Source: Lysinibacillus telephonicus
GTDB lineage: Bacteria > Bacillota > Bacilli > Bacillales_A > Planococcaceae
Direction: 5' to 3'
Length of the DNA stretch: 46,622 bases
Assembly (NCBI RefSeq): GCF_003966145.1
Contig: NZ_RXNR01000032.1
Span: forward strand, 1-46,622
Of this stretch, positions 8,122 through 16,268 are shown one piece after another. Below the pieces are notes generated by a model, which saw only the letters and a list, made by a program, of their open reading frames with translations, did no database searches and was not told where the DNA came from. A program made the translations under genes and the position numbers. Within the stretch, counting starts at the first letter, position 1; each line of letters starts with the position of its first letter.

Positions 8122-8634
8122 ATGGAGACTTGTGCAGATGTTTTAATCGTTATCGATTTGCAAAATGGCGTATGTTACAGTGGAGATCATTTATTTGATT
8201 TAGAAATTTTACTTACTAAAGTAAATAATAGAATCGCCTTATATAGAAAATTACATAAACCAATCATTTTTGTTCAGCACTGCGATGAAGATTTGGTGCC
8301 TGAAGGAGAACTTTGGGCTATTAATGCCCATCTAGATGTACAAGAACAAGATTTTTTTGTAAGAAAAACTCATGCAAACTCTTTTTACAAAACGAATTTA
8401 AAAAATCTTTTAGACCAATTAGCTGTTCACCATATTGAATTTTGCGGCGCCCAAACAGAATACTGCATGGATGCTACGATTAAATTTGCACATGGATTAG
8501 GATATAAAAACTTCATGGTACAAAAAGCAACCTCTACTTTAAATAACCCATATATGTCTGCCAAAGAGACAATAGATTTTTATGAGAATATTTGGAACCA
8601 CAGATTTTTAGAATTGATAGAAGATGAATCTTAG
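8122..8634 (+). CDS. Isochorismatase-fold cysteine hydrolase
   Basis: The 170-residue protein has the Asp (VLIVIDLQNG, D at about 12), Lys (FVRKTHANSF) and Cys (CGAQTEYCMDATIKFA) triad of isochorismatase-family amidohydrolases, the group that includes nicotinamidases, with the usual size. The start at 8122 follows GAAAGAGGT by seven bases; a longer frame from 8077 has no such site. It is monocistronic and closed by a terminator overlapping its stop. The substrate cannot be fixed: the nicotinamidase metal-binding DxHxxxxH pattern is not evident, so a general amidase role is safer than pncA. Confidence 0.85.
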   Translation: METCADVLIVIDLQNGVCYSGDHLFDLEILLTKVNNRIALYRKLHKPIIFVQHCDEDLVPEGELWAINAHLDVQEQDFFVRKTHANSFYKTNLKNLLDQLAVHHIEFCGAQTEYCMDATIKFAHGLGYKNFMVQKATSTLNNPYMSAKETIDFYENIWNHRFLELIEDES

Positions 8635-8652
8635 AGGATTCATCACTTTTTT
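8623..8652 (+). terminator. Terminator overlapping the hydrolase stop codon
   Basis: GATGAATC and GATTCATC form an 8-bp stem with a 6-nt loop, followed by a T-rich run. The stop codon lies in the loop. Confidence 0.8.
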
Positions 8653-9037
8653 TATGTAGTACATGAAATCCTATGCAAGCAAAATAAGTGTAATATTGTG
8701 TAATCGCGATAAAATTATTTAATTTTAAATCCCAAAACGCATTACACCGTCAGCATCTCTGGACGGTGTAAAAATAAAATTGTTTAATTTTTGGTGCAAT
8801 TGCTGAATAACACGTCTTAGATGTTACAATAAGGTCGTTTGAAACTCTCAGTTTTATTCAACAATAGCGCCCGATGTTGAACAACTTATGGAATTTCTTT
8901 ATGTTTTATAGCATCAAGATTATTAACTCCCATTTGTTCAAATCTAATTACTAACCAAGGAATCACTATAAGTGTAATTTTATACTTGTATTTTCAACTT
9001 GAACTTTTAGTAAAAAAAGCACAATTCTTTTTAAAGA
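8653..9037. other. Non-coding remnant region with an isolated hairpin
   Basis: No credible gene was found. TTACACCGTC and GACGGTGTAA (8742-8751/8762-8771) form a 10-bp hairpin followed by AAAATAAAAT, and an imperfect inverted repeat ATTGCTGAATAA...TTATTCAACAAT lies at about 8799-8863. Similar short strings (CAATTGTTGAATAAC) recur near 11470, so this may be debris of a dispersed repeat or the missing 5' part of the adjacent transposase region. Confidence 0.5.
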
Positions 9038-9573
9038 ATGGCACTCCCAAAACGATTCCATATACAAATTGTTACTGATGAAAGGCTATTAGCTAAAAAA
9101 GGAATTTCATCTGCTATAGATCCAGATGCCCGATTTGGACGTAAGTCCATATCAAAATCCTTTTTCGGATATAAAACACATTTAACAATGACAGAAGAAG
9201 AAATTATTACAGATTTAGTTGTTACATCTGGGAATGAAGATGATGGAAGGCAATTACAGACTTTAGTAAATAACTCTCGAAACAAACATCTGACTATAAA
9301 AGAAGTTTTTGCAGATACAGCATACTCATCAAAGGATAACTTATCTTTCCTACAAACAGAAAACATAAAGGCCAATATTCCACTAAATCCAATTGTTTAC
9401 GGTCAACGCAAAGGGACCCATAAACGAATTGAACATAAAATGCTGAACTTAAGAACGCACATAGAATGACCAGGGCAAAATACCGTGGTCTATTTGGCAT
9501 GAAAATGCAAGCGTATCTCACTGCATTTGTTGTAAATGTAAAAAGAATGATAAAACTACAGGAAGCCAACTAA
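9038..9573 (+). pseudogene. IS1182-type DDE transposase remnant, truncated and frameshifted
   Basis: The first frame (to 9469) carries the central and C-terminal part of an IS1182/IS4-like transposase: SAIDPDARFGRK, FGYKTHLTM, LVVTSGNEDDGRQL and EVFADTAYSSKDN. Just after RIEHK the frame is lost. The remaining tail (RAKYRGLFGMKMQAYLTAF and VVNVKRMIKLQEAN) continues in another frame from 9466 to the TAA at 9573. The N-terminal half is missing. A full-length member of the family has roughly 450-500 residues, so this copy is dead. Terminal inverted repeats were not identified with certainty. Confidence 0.85.
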
Positions 9574-9597
9574 GGGCTTTTTATAGGCAATAATGAC

Positions 9598-9645
9598 AAA
9601 AAAGTCTCTGGTAATAAAAAATTTAAATTACTAGAGACTTTTTTG
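9598..9645. terminator. Terminator-like inverted repeat after the transposase remnant
   Basis: AAAAAAGTCTCTGGTAAT pairs with ATTACTAGAGACTTTTTT with one mismatch and is T-rich on both strands. It probably terminates the former transposase transcript. It might instead mark the right end of the element. Confidence 0.65.
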
Positions 9646-9783
9646 TAGTATTTTTTAAAGTTTCTTTCTTTTTGCAGTGCCCTCTTTTAAAAGAATTACG
9701 CTCGATTATGGGAGCCGTTAATTAAGCTAAAGTAACTGTTACTTCAATAACGGTTTTTGTTAGACTCATTTTGAATCCCACAT

Positions 9784-10473
9784 TTAATCCTCTAAATAAT
9801 CAAATTTTCTCGCGTGTTCTACTTCCCGAATGGAAACTTGACGTGTTAATTCATCTGTTTCAGAGATGTGGTAGGAATCCCATTCGTCATTAACGGCAAT
9901 TTCTTCCGGGTCTTCGTATAATTCATCATAATTATCAAAATCCCCTTCAAAATCAGACGGTGTTTCGGATGTTCCATATTTTGCTACAACTTGAAACGTA
10001 TCTTCATAATCATGAATATCATCCTTGTCATCTCGGCCAGAAAAAGAATTGTCAACTGGAGGAAGAATCACCTGCTCTTCAACCGGTCGATCTGTTGGTA
10101 TATCTTTTGCATCCGTATGTTCAATACAAAAAGAGGTATAGGGCAGTGCCACCAATCTTTCATATGGGATATCTTGAAGACAAACTTCACATACGCCATA
10201 GGTTCCATCCTCAATCTTTTGTAAGGCAGTATTTACTTTTGCTAACTCATCATCGTCATGGACTTTTAACGCCATATCTTTTTCACGTTCGTATAATTCG
10301 GTACCTAGATCTGCAGGATGATTATCGATTGTTGACAACTCATCAACAGAATCCCGTAGACTACCACGTTCTAAATATTCATCATCTGTATCCATTTTTC
10401 GTTGGAGCGAGTATTTTTGCTCAATTAGCATATTTTTTAACTTTGTTATCTTCTTCTCGTTTAGAATAGTCAT
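9784..10473 (-). CDS. yteA: YteA-family DksA/TraR-type zinc-finger protein
   Basis: The 229-residue protein has an N-terminal coiled coil (residues 1-90, with NHPADLGTELYEREKDMAL) and a zinc finger with Cys95-x2-Cys98 (GVCEVC) and a second half C116-x2-H119, where classical DksA has Cys-x2-Cys. The acidic C-terminus contains the HDYEDTFQ-type segment of the Bacillus YteA family. Members may bind the RNA polymerase secondary channel, but the Bacillus protein is poorly understood. The ATG at 10473 follows AAAGGACG; a longer frame has no binding site. It stands alone on the minus strand. Confidence 0.88.
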   Translation of the reverse strand: MTILNEKKITKLKNMLIEQKYSLQRKMDTDDEYLERGSLRDSVDELSTIDNHPADLGTELYEREKDMALKVHDDDELAKVNTALQKIEDGTYGVCEVCLQDIPYERLVALPYTSFCIEHTDAKDIPTDRPVEEQVILPPVDNSFSGRDDKDDIHDYEDTFQVVAKYGTSETPSDFEGDFDNYDELYEDPEEIAVNDEWDSYHISETDELTRQVSIREVEHARKFDYLED

Positions 10474-10711
10474 CACGTCCTTTTTATTATTATGAACAAA
10501 TTTTGATTGGAGTATTTGTCTAAGGAAAAGTTTAAATAAAGACAAGAACAATTTATAAAATTCACAACATCTTCAAGGCTTTCAACTAGAAATCAATTAT
10601 CTTTAAAGGCGTTGCTTCAACATCAACCCTTAAACGGAAAAAGACACATTCCTTGTAAAGAAATGTCCCAGATTGTTGAATATCAAAAAATAAAGCTGTT
10701 AAATGGTAATA

Positions 10712-10749
10712 ATAAAAACGAACGCTCATCCTTTTTCAAGAATAGCGTT
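10712..10749 (-). terminator. Terminator downstream of tRNA-Asn
   Basis: On the minus strand AACGCT and AGCGTT close a longer imperfect hairpin (also CTTGAAAAAGG pairing inside), followed by CGTTTTTATTATT. It lies 36 bp past the tRNA 3' end. A second weaker hairpin with a T-run lies at about 10640-10670. Confidence 0.65.
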
Positions 10750-10784
10750 AGTTTAGATTTGGAATTTAAATTAATGATTTTATA

Positions 10785-10856
10785 CTCCGAAGGTAGGACT
10801 CGAACCTACGACCAATCGGTTAACAGCCGATTGCTCTACCACTGAGCTACTTCGGA
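10785..10856 (-). tRNA. tRNA-Asn (anticodon GTT)
   Basis: The 72-nt minus-strand sequence folds as a full cloverleaf. It has acceptor stem TCCGAAG/CTTCGGA with discriminator G, D-arm GCTCAGTGGTAGAGC, anticodon loop CTGTTAA (anticodon GTT), and T-arm with GGTTCGAGTCC. CCA is not encoded. It is a single tRNA, not part of a cluster here, with its own terminator. Confidence 0.97.
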
Positions 10857-11056
10857 AAGGTGTTATGGCCTTTATTTCCTACTTGATTATACTTGCCAAA
10901 CATAAATCAATTTATACTATTAATTCTTTTTGTTAAAGAGTTTCTGTAAATCCTTGTTTTTCAGATATTTCCCTCGAGGATTTTATACTTCATTACGGAG
11001 AGCAATCCATTCGATTATTAAGATATTCTTTTAGTTATCAAAAATAATAAAAACCC

Positions 11057-11089
11057 AGAATAATTTATGAAAAAGCGAAATTATTCTGA
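11057..11089 (-). terminator. Terminator of the Asn-rich gene remnant
   Basis: CAGAATAATTT and AAATTATTCTG form an 11-bp perfect stem, and on the minus strand it is followed by GGGTTTTTATTATTTTT. It overlaps the start of a 12-bp palindrome TCTGACGTCAGA (11086-11097). Its position 52 bp past the broken Asn-rich frame suggests that frame was once expressed. Confidence 0.7.
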
Positions 11090-11140
11090 CGTCAGATAAG
11101 CGTAATTATACAACTTCTCGTTAATCTATAATATGTTTAA

Positions 11141-11262
11141 TTACCGCTTGTTATTATGGTTGTCATTGTTGTTACAGCCAAATCTTCAGCAAACTCCTCA
11201 CGGTTGTTACGGTTGTCAGCATCATTTTTTTGATGGTTGTTACGCTGGTTGTTGTTGTTTCA
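11141..11262 (-). pseudogene. Broken small Asn-rich protein gene
   Basis: A strong GGAGGTG site (11261-11267) is followed by codons for NNNNQRNNHQKNDADNRNNR and EEFAED. The frame has no start codon (a TGA precedes it) and ends off-frame. Restoring one base after GAAGAT continues it as FGCNNNDNHNNKR and a TAA at 11141. The low-complexity Asn/Arg composition, tiny size, strong ribosome site and private terminator resemble small spore-associated Asn-rich proteins, but the family is not certain. Two frame lesions suggest decay; sequencing error in a short gene is the alternative. Confidence 0.5.
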
Positions 11263-11289
11263 CCTCCACAATTAAATATAATTTGAAAG

Positions 11290-11680
11290 TTTATTACTAT
11301 AGGTAGGCAATTAATAATGGGTATACAATTCCATGCTTTTAACTTCGAATTTACTCCAAGGTTGTTTTCTCCACTGATTGAGTGATGAATACTTTACGTC
11401 TAATTGTTAGTATGTTTTTCATGCTTCTGGTATCAATTGTAGCTAAAGTAGTTTATTCCGCAGTATGGCTCAATTGTTGAATAACATGACTGGAGTTTTT
11501 TATTATAAATTAAACGACTTTACTGTAAATTAATTATATATCTGTACAAATATCTTATCGGAAAATTTTATTAATAAAAAACTACCAAAAATCAGTATAC
11601 CCGCCCTAAATAGCCTTTTTTTAAGGTGACAAAACTGTTTAATCCTATAAACAATTAGTGTGATAATTAAGCCAAATAAA
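11290..11680. other. Non-coding stretch without recognisable features
   Basis: AT-rich sequence between the Asn-rich remnant and the terC terminator. No start codon with a ribosome site and no RNA fold was recognised. It contains one copy of the CAATTGTTGAATAACATGA string (about 11470-11490) that resembles strings near 8797 and 10672. Confidence 0.5.
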
Positions 11681-11681
11681 A

Positions 11682-11718
11682 AATGTACATAACTAAGTTG
11701 ATTTTAGTTATGTACACT
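11682..11718. terminator. Terminator of terC
   Basis: TGTACATAACTAA (11684-11696) pairs perfectly with TTAGTTATGTACA (11704-11716). On the minus strand it is followed by TTTTTTATTTGG. It lies about 45 bp beyond the terC stop. Confidence 0.85.
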
Positions 11719-11759
11719 TTTATCTTTTCCCTAATGAGGCTTAGCAGTTCCCTAACAAA

Positions 11760-12542
11760 TTAAAGTGTTGTCTGTTGAACTTCTTCTTTTTTATCTTTCG
11801 ACATGAACCAACCTACTGCAGCAATTATGATTAACACTGCATAGAAGATTAGTTTCCATTCAGTAGAGTGAGCAAAATCATGGGATATAACCCCGATTTC
11901 AGGGTGACCCAGCGTTAACACCGCTAGCTTTACTCCTACCCATCCAACAATTGCAAAAGCTGCTATTTCAAGACCTGGTCTCGATTGTAGCAATTTAACA
12001 AACAAGTTTGCTGCAAAGCGCATAATGACTAAACCTATAAATCCACCAATAAAGATGACAAGGAACTTTCCTCCGTCCATTCCACCAATCTGTGGGAGAT
12101 TTGTGTTTGGAAGTGTCATTGCAAGGGCTACCGCTGCGAGAATAGAGTCGACTGCAAAAGCGATATCAGCTAACTCAACTTTTATAACTGTGCCCCAAAA
12201 CCCTGACTGTTTCTTCTCTTTTTCTTCTGTCTCCTCTTGCTCTTCCTTCTTTTTAAACACCAGTTTCCTCACGATATGGTTAATAGCAATGAATAGAAGA
12301 TATAATGCTCCGATTGCTTGAATTTGCCATACATCGACAAGGAAGGAAATAATAAATAATGAAGCGAAACGGAAAACAAAAGCTCCAGCTAACCCATAAA
12401 ACAGTGCTTTTTTCCTTTCTTGTTCTGGAAGATGCTTCACCATAATCGCTAAAACAAGTGCGTTATCAGCTGCAAGCAATCCCTCAAGAGCAACTAATAA
12501 TAATAATACCCAACCATACTCCATTAAAATCGATATATCCAA
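11760..12542 (-). CDS. TerC-family integral membrane metal exporter (YkoY/YceF-like)
   Basis: The 260-residue protein has seven to eight predicted membrane helices and the TerC signatures LEGLLAADNALVLAIMVK near the N-terminus and VELADIAFAVDSILAAVAL in the middle. Both carry the conserved acidic residues thought to bind metal. A charged loop (KKKEEQEETEEKEKK, about 97-111) separates the two halves. Bacillus relatives export Mn2+ and help metallate exported enzymes. The start is the TTG at 12542, nine bases after AAGGAGG. The yybP-ykoY Mn2+ riboswitch in its leader strongly supports a manganese role. Confidence 0.92.
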   Translation of the reverse strand: MDISILMEYGWVLLLLVALEGLLAADNALVLAIMVKHLPEQERKKALFYGLAGAFVFRFASLFIISFLVDVWQIQAIGALYLLFIAINHIVRKLVFKKKEEQEETEEKEKKQSGFWGTVIKVELADIAFAVDSILAAVALAMTLPNTNLPQIGGMDGGKFLVIFIGGFIGLVIMRFAANLFVKLLQSRPGLEIAAFAIVGWVGVKLAVLTLGHPEIGVISHDFAHSTEWKLIFYAVLIIIAAVGWFMSKDKKEEVQQTTL

Positions 12543-12705
12543 CGTATTAATCCTCCTTAGGATAGTTTATACACAAATCCATTTCCATTTCTCAAATTTA
12601 ATTCAAAACACTTACGAAAATTAATTTATCCTACCTTCATCTATCATCTCCATTTCAAAAAATTCACATATTGAATGTTCTAATTGATCTGACTTAGATT
12701 TATAT

Positions 12706-12741
12706 AAACAAAAAACCTTTACCAGACATGGTAAAGGTTTT
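12706..12741 (-). terminator. Second (distal) terminator in the terC leader
   Basis: AAAACCTTTACC and GGTAAAGGTTTT (12730-12741/12712-12723) form a 12-bp perfect stem with a 6-nt loop, followed on the minus strand by TTTTTTGTTT. Its arms share the CCTTTACC/GGTAAAGG core with the proximal terminator, which suggests duplication. Confidence 0.75.
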
Positions 12742-12782
12742 AAAAAAACAAAAGACCTTTACCTTATTTAGGTAAAGGTCTT
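12742..12782 (-). terminator. Proximal riboswitch terminator in the terC leader
   Basis: AAGACCTTTACCT and AGGTAAAGGTCTT form a 13-bp perfect stem with a 5-nt loop, followed on the minus strand by TTGTTTTTTT. Its 5' arm is the 3' strand of the Mn2+ aptamer, so aptamer folding and terminator formation compete. Confidence 0.85.
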
Positions 12783-12868
12783 GCTAACAATGAGTTCATT
12801 GCCAACGAAGCCGGGAAGAAGAAATCTTCCGAAATGACGACTTGGTTGTAAAAGCTACTCCCCTTTAG
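12771..12868 (-). promoter_or_regulatory. yybP-ykoY manganese riboswitch
   Basis: The minus strand shows AAAGGGGAGTAGC at the 5' side, the CGTCATTTCGG internal part, CCGGCTTCGTTGGCAATGAAC, and a closing GCAAGACCTTTACC. These are the hallmark strings of the yybP-ykoY class. It senses Mn2+ and, when bound, prevents the adjacent terminator and allows expression of terC about 230 nt downstream. Confidence 0.93.
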
Positions 12869-12892
12869 GAGAACTATTCAAATATTAACTTA

Positions 12893-12921
12893 AATATATG
12901 ATAATAATGATCCTTTGTCAA
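12893..12921 (-). promoter_or_regulatory. Sigma-A promoter of the terC transcript
   Basis: Minus strand TTGACA (12916-12921) and TATATT (12893-12898) with a 17-bp spacer. Initiation near 12886 would start the RNA about 18 nt before the Mn2+ aptamer. Confidence 0.8.
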
Positions 12922-13278
12922 TAGTATATCAAAAATTACATTTAGGACTACAAAAGGGATAAATTCACATTCAAATTTACCCATAAAGTTTTTTTAGTAT
13001 CATTTTTAATTGATTTTGGACCTAATCGGATGTTGATTTTAACTTTATTTTTATAAAATGGTAATTTATACCTATCCCCTTTTTAAGAAAATATGTAATT
13101 ATAATTTATATATTATATTGTAAAAAAATGTAATTGTATTTAGAAGATTTTATTTACTGGAATTAGAACATTTGGATTATGTTTAAGCAGGAACAGATTT
13201 AACTAATGACTGTTAATTCAAGAGATATCTCATCTATACAACATTATTCCATTGATAAAAAGTAGGGGGAAGGTTAGA

Positions 13279-13455
13279 ATGATTGAACATATTGCTAAAT
13301 GGTTATTGCTTGCTATACTTATCATCTCATCAATTAGTTTGGTTATTGTCTTTCAATTAGATTACGTAGCTGAGGCGTTAATTGCTAGGGCGCTTCCATT
13401 ATCTATTGTGATTGGCCTTTCTTCAATAGCTACTTCCATAATTTTTCGGAAATAG
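13279..13455 (+). CDS. Small hydrophobic membrane protein, unknown
   Basis: The 58-residue product has two hydrophobic segments (WLLLAILIISSISLVIVF and ALPLSIVIGLSSIATSIIF) around a short acidic turn. The ATG at 13279 follows GGGGGAAGG by seven bases, which supports it as a real gene despite its size. It stands alone between terC and a convergent pair of membrane-protein genes. No family was recognised. Confidence 0.55.
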   Translation: MIEHIAKWLLLAILIISSISLVIVFQLDYVAEALIARALPLSIVIGLSSIATSIIFRK

Positions 13456-13739
13456 AATAATTATATGTATTAAGGGAGCTTTTTAGGGACCTTTCACTTT
13501 TTAAATGTATAGTAAATATAGATGATTTACTCAGGGGGGCGTGTTATTGTTCATCCAATATAATATCTTGACTTTATTTACCTCAATTTGTTCAATTATT
13601 AATTGAACATGTTCTACCTCATCAACTTAAGATTCTAATATAACTTTTCAGTCTTTTGATAATTTTTATCACTCCCATTAATAAATGACAATGACAAATT
13701 TTTAATCAAGATAATGAATTACGATTTGAATAACGATAA

Positions 13740-14108
13740 TTATAGCGGTATCCATATTATCATTTCGCTTATAGTCAAAATGGATTGTTTAGGATTATCT
13801 GAATATCTCCACTCAAAAAATGCCTTTACTGCAAAATCAATTGTAGTAAAAATGACTAGTACAATTAGAGAAAGTATTGCAGGATATTCCTGAAGCTCTA
13901 TAGAGTAAAAAACTAGTAGAATTAAAATTATTGATGAAGAAATTCTAATTCCCCAATCCACTTTTTTATGTAATTCGTTTATATGGTTATATGAAAATAG
14001 TTTCTTTTCCTCTTTTTCAATATTGAATATTTTTCTTAATACCAACTTAACAATTGCAATTAGAATAAATATTCCTAATGCACTTAGTGCAAACAGTAAC
14101 CAAAACAT
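13740..14108 (-). CDS. DUF4181-like small membrane protein
   Basis: The 122-residue protein has four hydrophobic helices and a central basic loop with FSYNHINELHKKVDW. It ends with the FFEWRYSDNPKQSILTISE segment that resembles the DUF4181 family of Bacillus membrane proteins. The ATG at 14108 follows GGGGG. It lies 11 bp after the 14120 gene in the same direction and is likely co-transcribed. No function is known for the family. Confidence 0.7.
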   Translation of the reverse strand: MFWLLFALSALGIFILIAIVKLVLRKIFNIEKEEKKLFSYNHINELHKKVDWGIRISSSIILILLVFYSIELQEYPAILSLIVLVIFTTIDFAVKAFFEWRYSDNPKQSILTISEMIIWIPL

Positions 14109-14119
14109 TATTTTCCCCC

Positions 14120-14473
14120 TTAATTATTTAGAAAGGCTAAATGTTTTTTTTCTATTAATCTATGGATTATCATCAGAAGGAAGCAAATGAAATAGACGAT
14201 ACATGGTGCGATAAACCATGCAAATATTCCAGGAGTAAATGATAGATATAAACTAATTGGAAAAGACCAAATGAAAGCAATTAGCATAAAATATTGTTTA
14301 TACATTACAGAAGAAATGAATGCTAAACAGGCAGGAAGGCACAACATAACAAATGTATTACCTGCGACATCAGCAGTTGATGATGTATAAGGGTTATAAA
14401 AAACCAGTACGATCCACAATAAAATACTAAAAACACTAGCAGTAACGCCCAAAACCAATGCTGCTATTTTCAC
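14120..14473 (-). CDS. Four-helix membrane protein, unknown
   Basis: The 117-residue product has four membrane helices (about residues 5-27, 40-58, 62-80 and 84-107) and a basic C-terminal tail. The start is the GTG at 14473, preceded by GAGGGGG. It is the first gene of a two-gene unit with the DUF4181-like gene. No family was recognised. Confidence 0.6.
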   Translation of the reverse strand: MKIAALVLGVTASVFSILLWIVLVFYNPYTSSTADVAGNTFVMLCLPACLAFISSVMYKQYFMLIAFIWSFPISLYLSFTPGIFAWFIAPCIVYFICFLLMIIHRLIEKKHLAFLNN

Positions 14474-14752
14474 TTAATAACCCCCTCTTTTTAATCTATA
14501 TTTCTAAAAGTTTAATTTCCCGTTGTAATAGAGAAATTAACAACACCTATCTTTTATTAGCTACTTTATTGCAAATCAGCCTTAAGATATCCACTGACAA
14601 CATACCTTCATCTAAGAATTTCAATCAACTACAACTCTTCCCCTTTATTATATTAAAAACTAGGGCCGTAAAGTAAAAATATGGTACTAATAATTTAATA
14701 AAATAAAAACAGTCCCATTACTATACGAATAGAACTGCTAAAGGTAAGCTAT

Positions 14753-15190
14753 TTATTGTTTTTCAAGGATATCTTTTATTTTCTTCAAGTCTTTCATATT
14801 GGCTTTCCTCATCATGGTGGCAATAAATGGAGAGAGTAGTTTATTAAAACCCGTAGGATTGCCTTTATTTGATAGTGTCATACGCGTTCTTTTATCATCA
14901 ATAGCCTGCCAGGTATAAGTAGTTTCCATTGGGAAGGGACCATTTACAGTTTTCATGACTAATTTCTTTCCTGGCTTGAATTCGACAATCTCATAGACAT
15001 AAGCAAGTTCACGTCCAAGAAACTTTGCTTTAAACGCAATTTGTGATCCTAAAGCGAGTGGTTTCGGCGTTTTCCATTCTGCTGAATGAATATTAACATA
15101 CCATTCTGGTGCATGATCTGGGTTCGCTGCATATTCTGACACTTTCGAGATTGGGCTATTAATGGTTATTTCAGTAAATACATCCACCAT
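14753..15190 (-). CDS. SRPBCC (START/Bet v1-fold) protein
   Basis: The 145-residue soluble protein has the polyketide-cyclase/START-like pattern: an opening strand (EITINSPISKVSEYAANPDHAPEW), alternating strands through YEIVEFKPGKKLVMKT, and a closing long helix. Such proteins bind hydrophobic ligands. The start lies four bases after the stop of the upstream SRPBCC gene, so the pair is one operon. The ligand is unknown. Confidence 0.8.
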   Translation of the reverse strand: MVDVFTEITINSPISKVSEYAANPDHAPEWYVNIHSAEWKTPKPLALGSQIAFKAKFLGRELAYVYEIVEFKPGKKLVMKTVNGPFPMETTYTWQAIDDKRTRMTLSNKGNPTGFNKLLSPFIATMMRKANMKDLKKIKDILEKQ

Positions 15191-15194
15191 GTTT

Positions 15195-15629
15195 TTAACT
15201 CTTTTCTACGTAATTTTTTAATAATGTGCCAAGAAGATAATCCCAGCCTTCTAAATGCTCTTGTTCCCATTGCTCATGAATTACTCCAGAAGCTGTGTGA
15301 GAAAGTTGAAGCAGTGTTCCTCCATCTTTTTCCAGAAGGCGGTAAGTATAGGCGCTATTTACAGCTCCTTTCATGCCAAGATGACCAAATAGGCGAATTT
15401 CTGTAGGAAAGTGGACATAGTAAACTTTGCCCCATACAGCTCCCTCATTTTCGCCCCAGTTTTCAATAAACTTTCCACCTGGAACCGGATCAAATGTAAA
15501 GAAAGAGGATATCCCTTTAGGAGCGATACGAAACTCCCACCAATCCCCCACATTTTTCGTTAATGCCTTAAAAACCTCTTCACGCGATGCATCGATAAAT
15601 TGCTCTAGTTCAATGCGAAATTCACCCAT
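15195..15629 (-). CDS. AHSA1-type SRPBCC domain protein
   Basis: The 144-residue protein contains the AHSA1/Hsp90-activator-like fold: IDASREEVFKALT at the start, WWEFRIAPKG, GGKFIENWGENEGAVWGKV, and a C-terminal helix with EGWDYLLGTLLKNYVEK. The ATG at 15629 follows GGAGGG by nine bases; a longer frame to 15767 is not supported. Its size equals that of the downstream SRPBCC protein, but sequence similarity is low, so recent duplication is unlikely. It may act on a small molecule or a partner protein. Confidence 0.8.
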   Translation of the reverse strand: MGEFRIELEQFIDASREEVFKALTKNVGDWWEFRIAPKGISSFFTFDPVPGGKFIENWGENEGAVWGKVYYVHFPTEIRLFGHLGMKGAVNSAYTYRLLEKDGGTLLQLSHTASGVIHEQWEQEHLEGWDYLLGTLLKNYVEKS

Positions 15630-15839
15630 ATTAATTTTCCCTCCTTTTTGTTCCACTGTTGAACATAAATTTATAGAGAGCCTGCCGACTGCATCTATTT
15701 CCCTGCCCAGTTGTTTTACATTTCTTGAAAAGGTATCGCGTTTAGTAATTGTGTAACCTAAAAGCAATAGGATGATGAAGCATAATCATTCAACTATACT
15801 TATATAATTCCCAAACAGCGATTTTCACATTCCAACAAT

Positions 15840-15872
15840 AAAAAGACGCTATCTCATTTGAGACAACGACCT
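15840..15872. terminator. Terminator after the 57-residue membrane protein gene
   Basis: CGTTGTCTC and GAGATAGCG pair over nine positions with two G-U pairs (minus strand) around AAAT, followed by TCTTTTTATTG. The plus strand also ends in T-rich sequence. Confidence 0.6.
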
Positions 15873-15889
15873 TTTTCTAAAAATATTTG

Positions 15890-16063
15890 TTAGTGCATTA
15901 GTTCCTGTATTTTACTTACTACTAGATGAGTAGCAATAAATGCTAGAAAATAAACTATTACTTGCATTTCTTCAGGCACTAATGCTAAACCTCGAATCAT
16001 GGCAGTTATTAAAAAAGGAATTAATATTATACATCCTAAATATACTTTTAACCTTAAATTCAT
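15890..16063 (-). CDS. 57-residue membrane protein, unknown
   Basis: The reading frame begins MNLRLKVYLGCIILIPFLI and contains two hydrophobic helices (about residues 8-27 and 34-50) separated by an acidic turn, ending SKIQELMH. The ATG at 16063 follows GAAAGGG by about eight bases, and a terminator follows the stop. These signals support a real short gene. No family was recognised. Confidence 0.55.
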   Translation of the reverse strand: MNLRLKVYLGCIILIPFLITAMIRGLALVPEEMQVIVYFLAFIATHLVVSKIQELMH

Positions 16064-16167
16064 TTTAACGACCCTTTCATTTTCAAAAGAGGATTTGGAT
16101 AATCATACTAAAATTTATCATTTTGGTATATTAGTAAACATATTTTTATAAATTCAAAATGACAATC

Positions 16168-16211
16168 GAAAAAAGAAGCCCTTTTTGAACAAAATTGTTC
16201 TAAAGGGCTTC
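16168..16211. terminator. Terminator of the kdu/kdg operon
   Basis: GAAGCCCTTT pairs with AAAGGGCTTC, and an inner TGAACA/TGTTC pairing lengthens the stem. On the minus strand it is followed by TTTTTTC. It lies about 60 bp past the kdgA stop and closes the ten-gene unit. Confidence 0.85.
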
Positions 16212-16268
16212 ATATAGGGGGCATCAAAACTAGTTTTTTTAATTCTCAAGTTTAAACTTCATATACAT

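Noticed and set aside
8122-8634. Naming the isochorismatase-fold gene pncA
   Set aside because: The catalytic triad fits the superfamily, but the nicotinamidase metal-site pattern is not visible.
9031-9569. Minus-strand frames over the transposase remnant
   Set aside because: They are shadows of the plus-strand transposase coding sequence.
10612-10845. 77-residue plus-strand frame before tRNA-Asn
   Set aside because: It runs antisense through the tRNA and its terminator and has no ribosome site.
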